DNA of 64,000 nt from Leucobacter sp. Psy1 (GTDB lineage Bacteria; Actinomycetota; Actinomycetes; Actinomycetales; Microbacteriaceae): NCBI RefSeq assembly GCF_020096995.1, contig NZ_CP083692.1, forward strand, positions 744,001 through 808,000, read 5' to 3'. The position numbers and the translations under genes were made by a program. Shown here one piece after another: positions 63,877 to 64,000 of this stretch (position 1 is the first letter of the stretch; the number at the start of each line of letters is the position of its first letter). The notes under the pieces are model-generated. The model had not been told where the DNA came from. It did not search any database and saw only the letters and a list, made by a program, of their open reading frames with translations.

Positions 63877-64000
63877 TGCGTCACCTGCAGACCCTGTTCG
63901 GCGAGGAACGCCGCGAATGCCGCACCATCGCTCGCGTCGCCCTCGTACACCGCGCCGCCGGCGACCACGAACGGGGTGTGCGCGACCGTCACGTCGTCAG
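63873..64000 (-). CDS. C-terminal fragment of a thioredoxin-fold (DsbA-like) protein
   Basis: The last 42 codons of a minus-strand gene that runs in from beyond 64000. They read VAHTPFVVAGGAVYEG and AAFAAFLAEQG, which fits the cis-Pro loop (HTPFVV) and the C-terminal helix of DsbA/thioredoxin-fold oxidoreductases. The active-site CxxC is outside the window. The TGA overlaps the MFS start. Confidence 0.6.
   Translation of the reverse strand, partial: DDVTVAHTPFVVAGGAVYEGDASDGAAFAAFLAEQGLQVTQ

Overview
The window is high-GC, gene-dense DNA from an actinobacterium. SufU-type Fe-S assembly, a tandem glycine riboswitch ahead of gcvP-gcvT-gcvH-sdaA, RHH and Phd-type VapBC modules, a HisKA_3 two-component system and many GTG/TTG starts with 4-bp start/stop overlaps all fit. 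Gene order and protein style suggest the family Microbacteriaceae (Leucobacter/Microbacterium-like); this is inferred, since there is no rRNA or other phylogenetic marker here. I see no tRNA, rRNA, CRISPR array, insertion sequence or phage gene.

Layout. 0-3.4 kb: the start of an XRE-like regulator, a divergent pair of two unrelated undecaprenyl-phosphate translocase families (DUF368 and DedA), an HhH-GPD repair-like protein, and a vapBC locus whose toxin has lost its middle. 3.4-13 kb: SulP transporter, a C26 glutamine-amidotransferase-like hydrolase, a three-gene sensor kinase / response regulator / DUF4097 operon, a proline-rich membrane protein, an S-glutathionyl-hydroquinone-reductase-like protein, a small basic protein, RraA and pirin. 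13-22 kb: coaBC, then a polyol locus (xylulokinase, SorC regulator, ABC binding protein and two permeases, long-chain polyol dehydrogenase), read here as probable D-arabitol catabolism. 22-31 kb: NRDE protein, an AfuABC/FbpABC-like importer followed by a HAD phosphatase, and an MMPL transporter with a divergent TetR regulator.

31-44.5 kb: a large catabolic island. LysR and an FAD monooxygenase diverge from RidA, DUF1028, M20 amidohydrolase, MFS carrier, aldehyde dehydrogenase, class III aminotransferase, NCS1 permease, YtcJ-like amidohydrolase and a second NCS1 permease. The gene set fits import of a nitrogen compound or amide, hydrolysis to an amine, transamination to an aldehyde and oxidation to an acid. 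The substrate is unknown. 44.5-48.3 kb: an accessory islet with lower GC at its left end, holding a secreted basic protein with a toxin-like C-terminal domain next to a small acidic protein (candidate toxin/immunity pair), a PACE-family efflux protein, small hypothetical genes and an intact vapBC.

48.3-64 kb: housekeeping. NhaA, a histidine phosphatase, an unusual Nudix-LOG fusion, the riboswitch-controlled glycine cleavage/serine dehydratase operon (glycine to serine to pyruvate), a cold-shock protein, a second C26 hydrolase, DUF4192, SufS-SufU, an MFS transporter, and the 3' end of a thioredoxin-fold gene.

The strongest leads are the candidate secreted toxin/immunity pair (44.5-45.7 kb), the uncharacterised catabolic island (31-44.5 kb), the Nudix-LOG fusion (50.3-51.3 kb) and the paired undecaprenyl-phosphate translocase families (0.5-2.3 kb).
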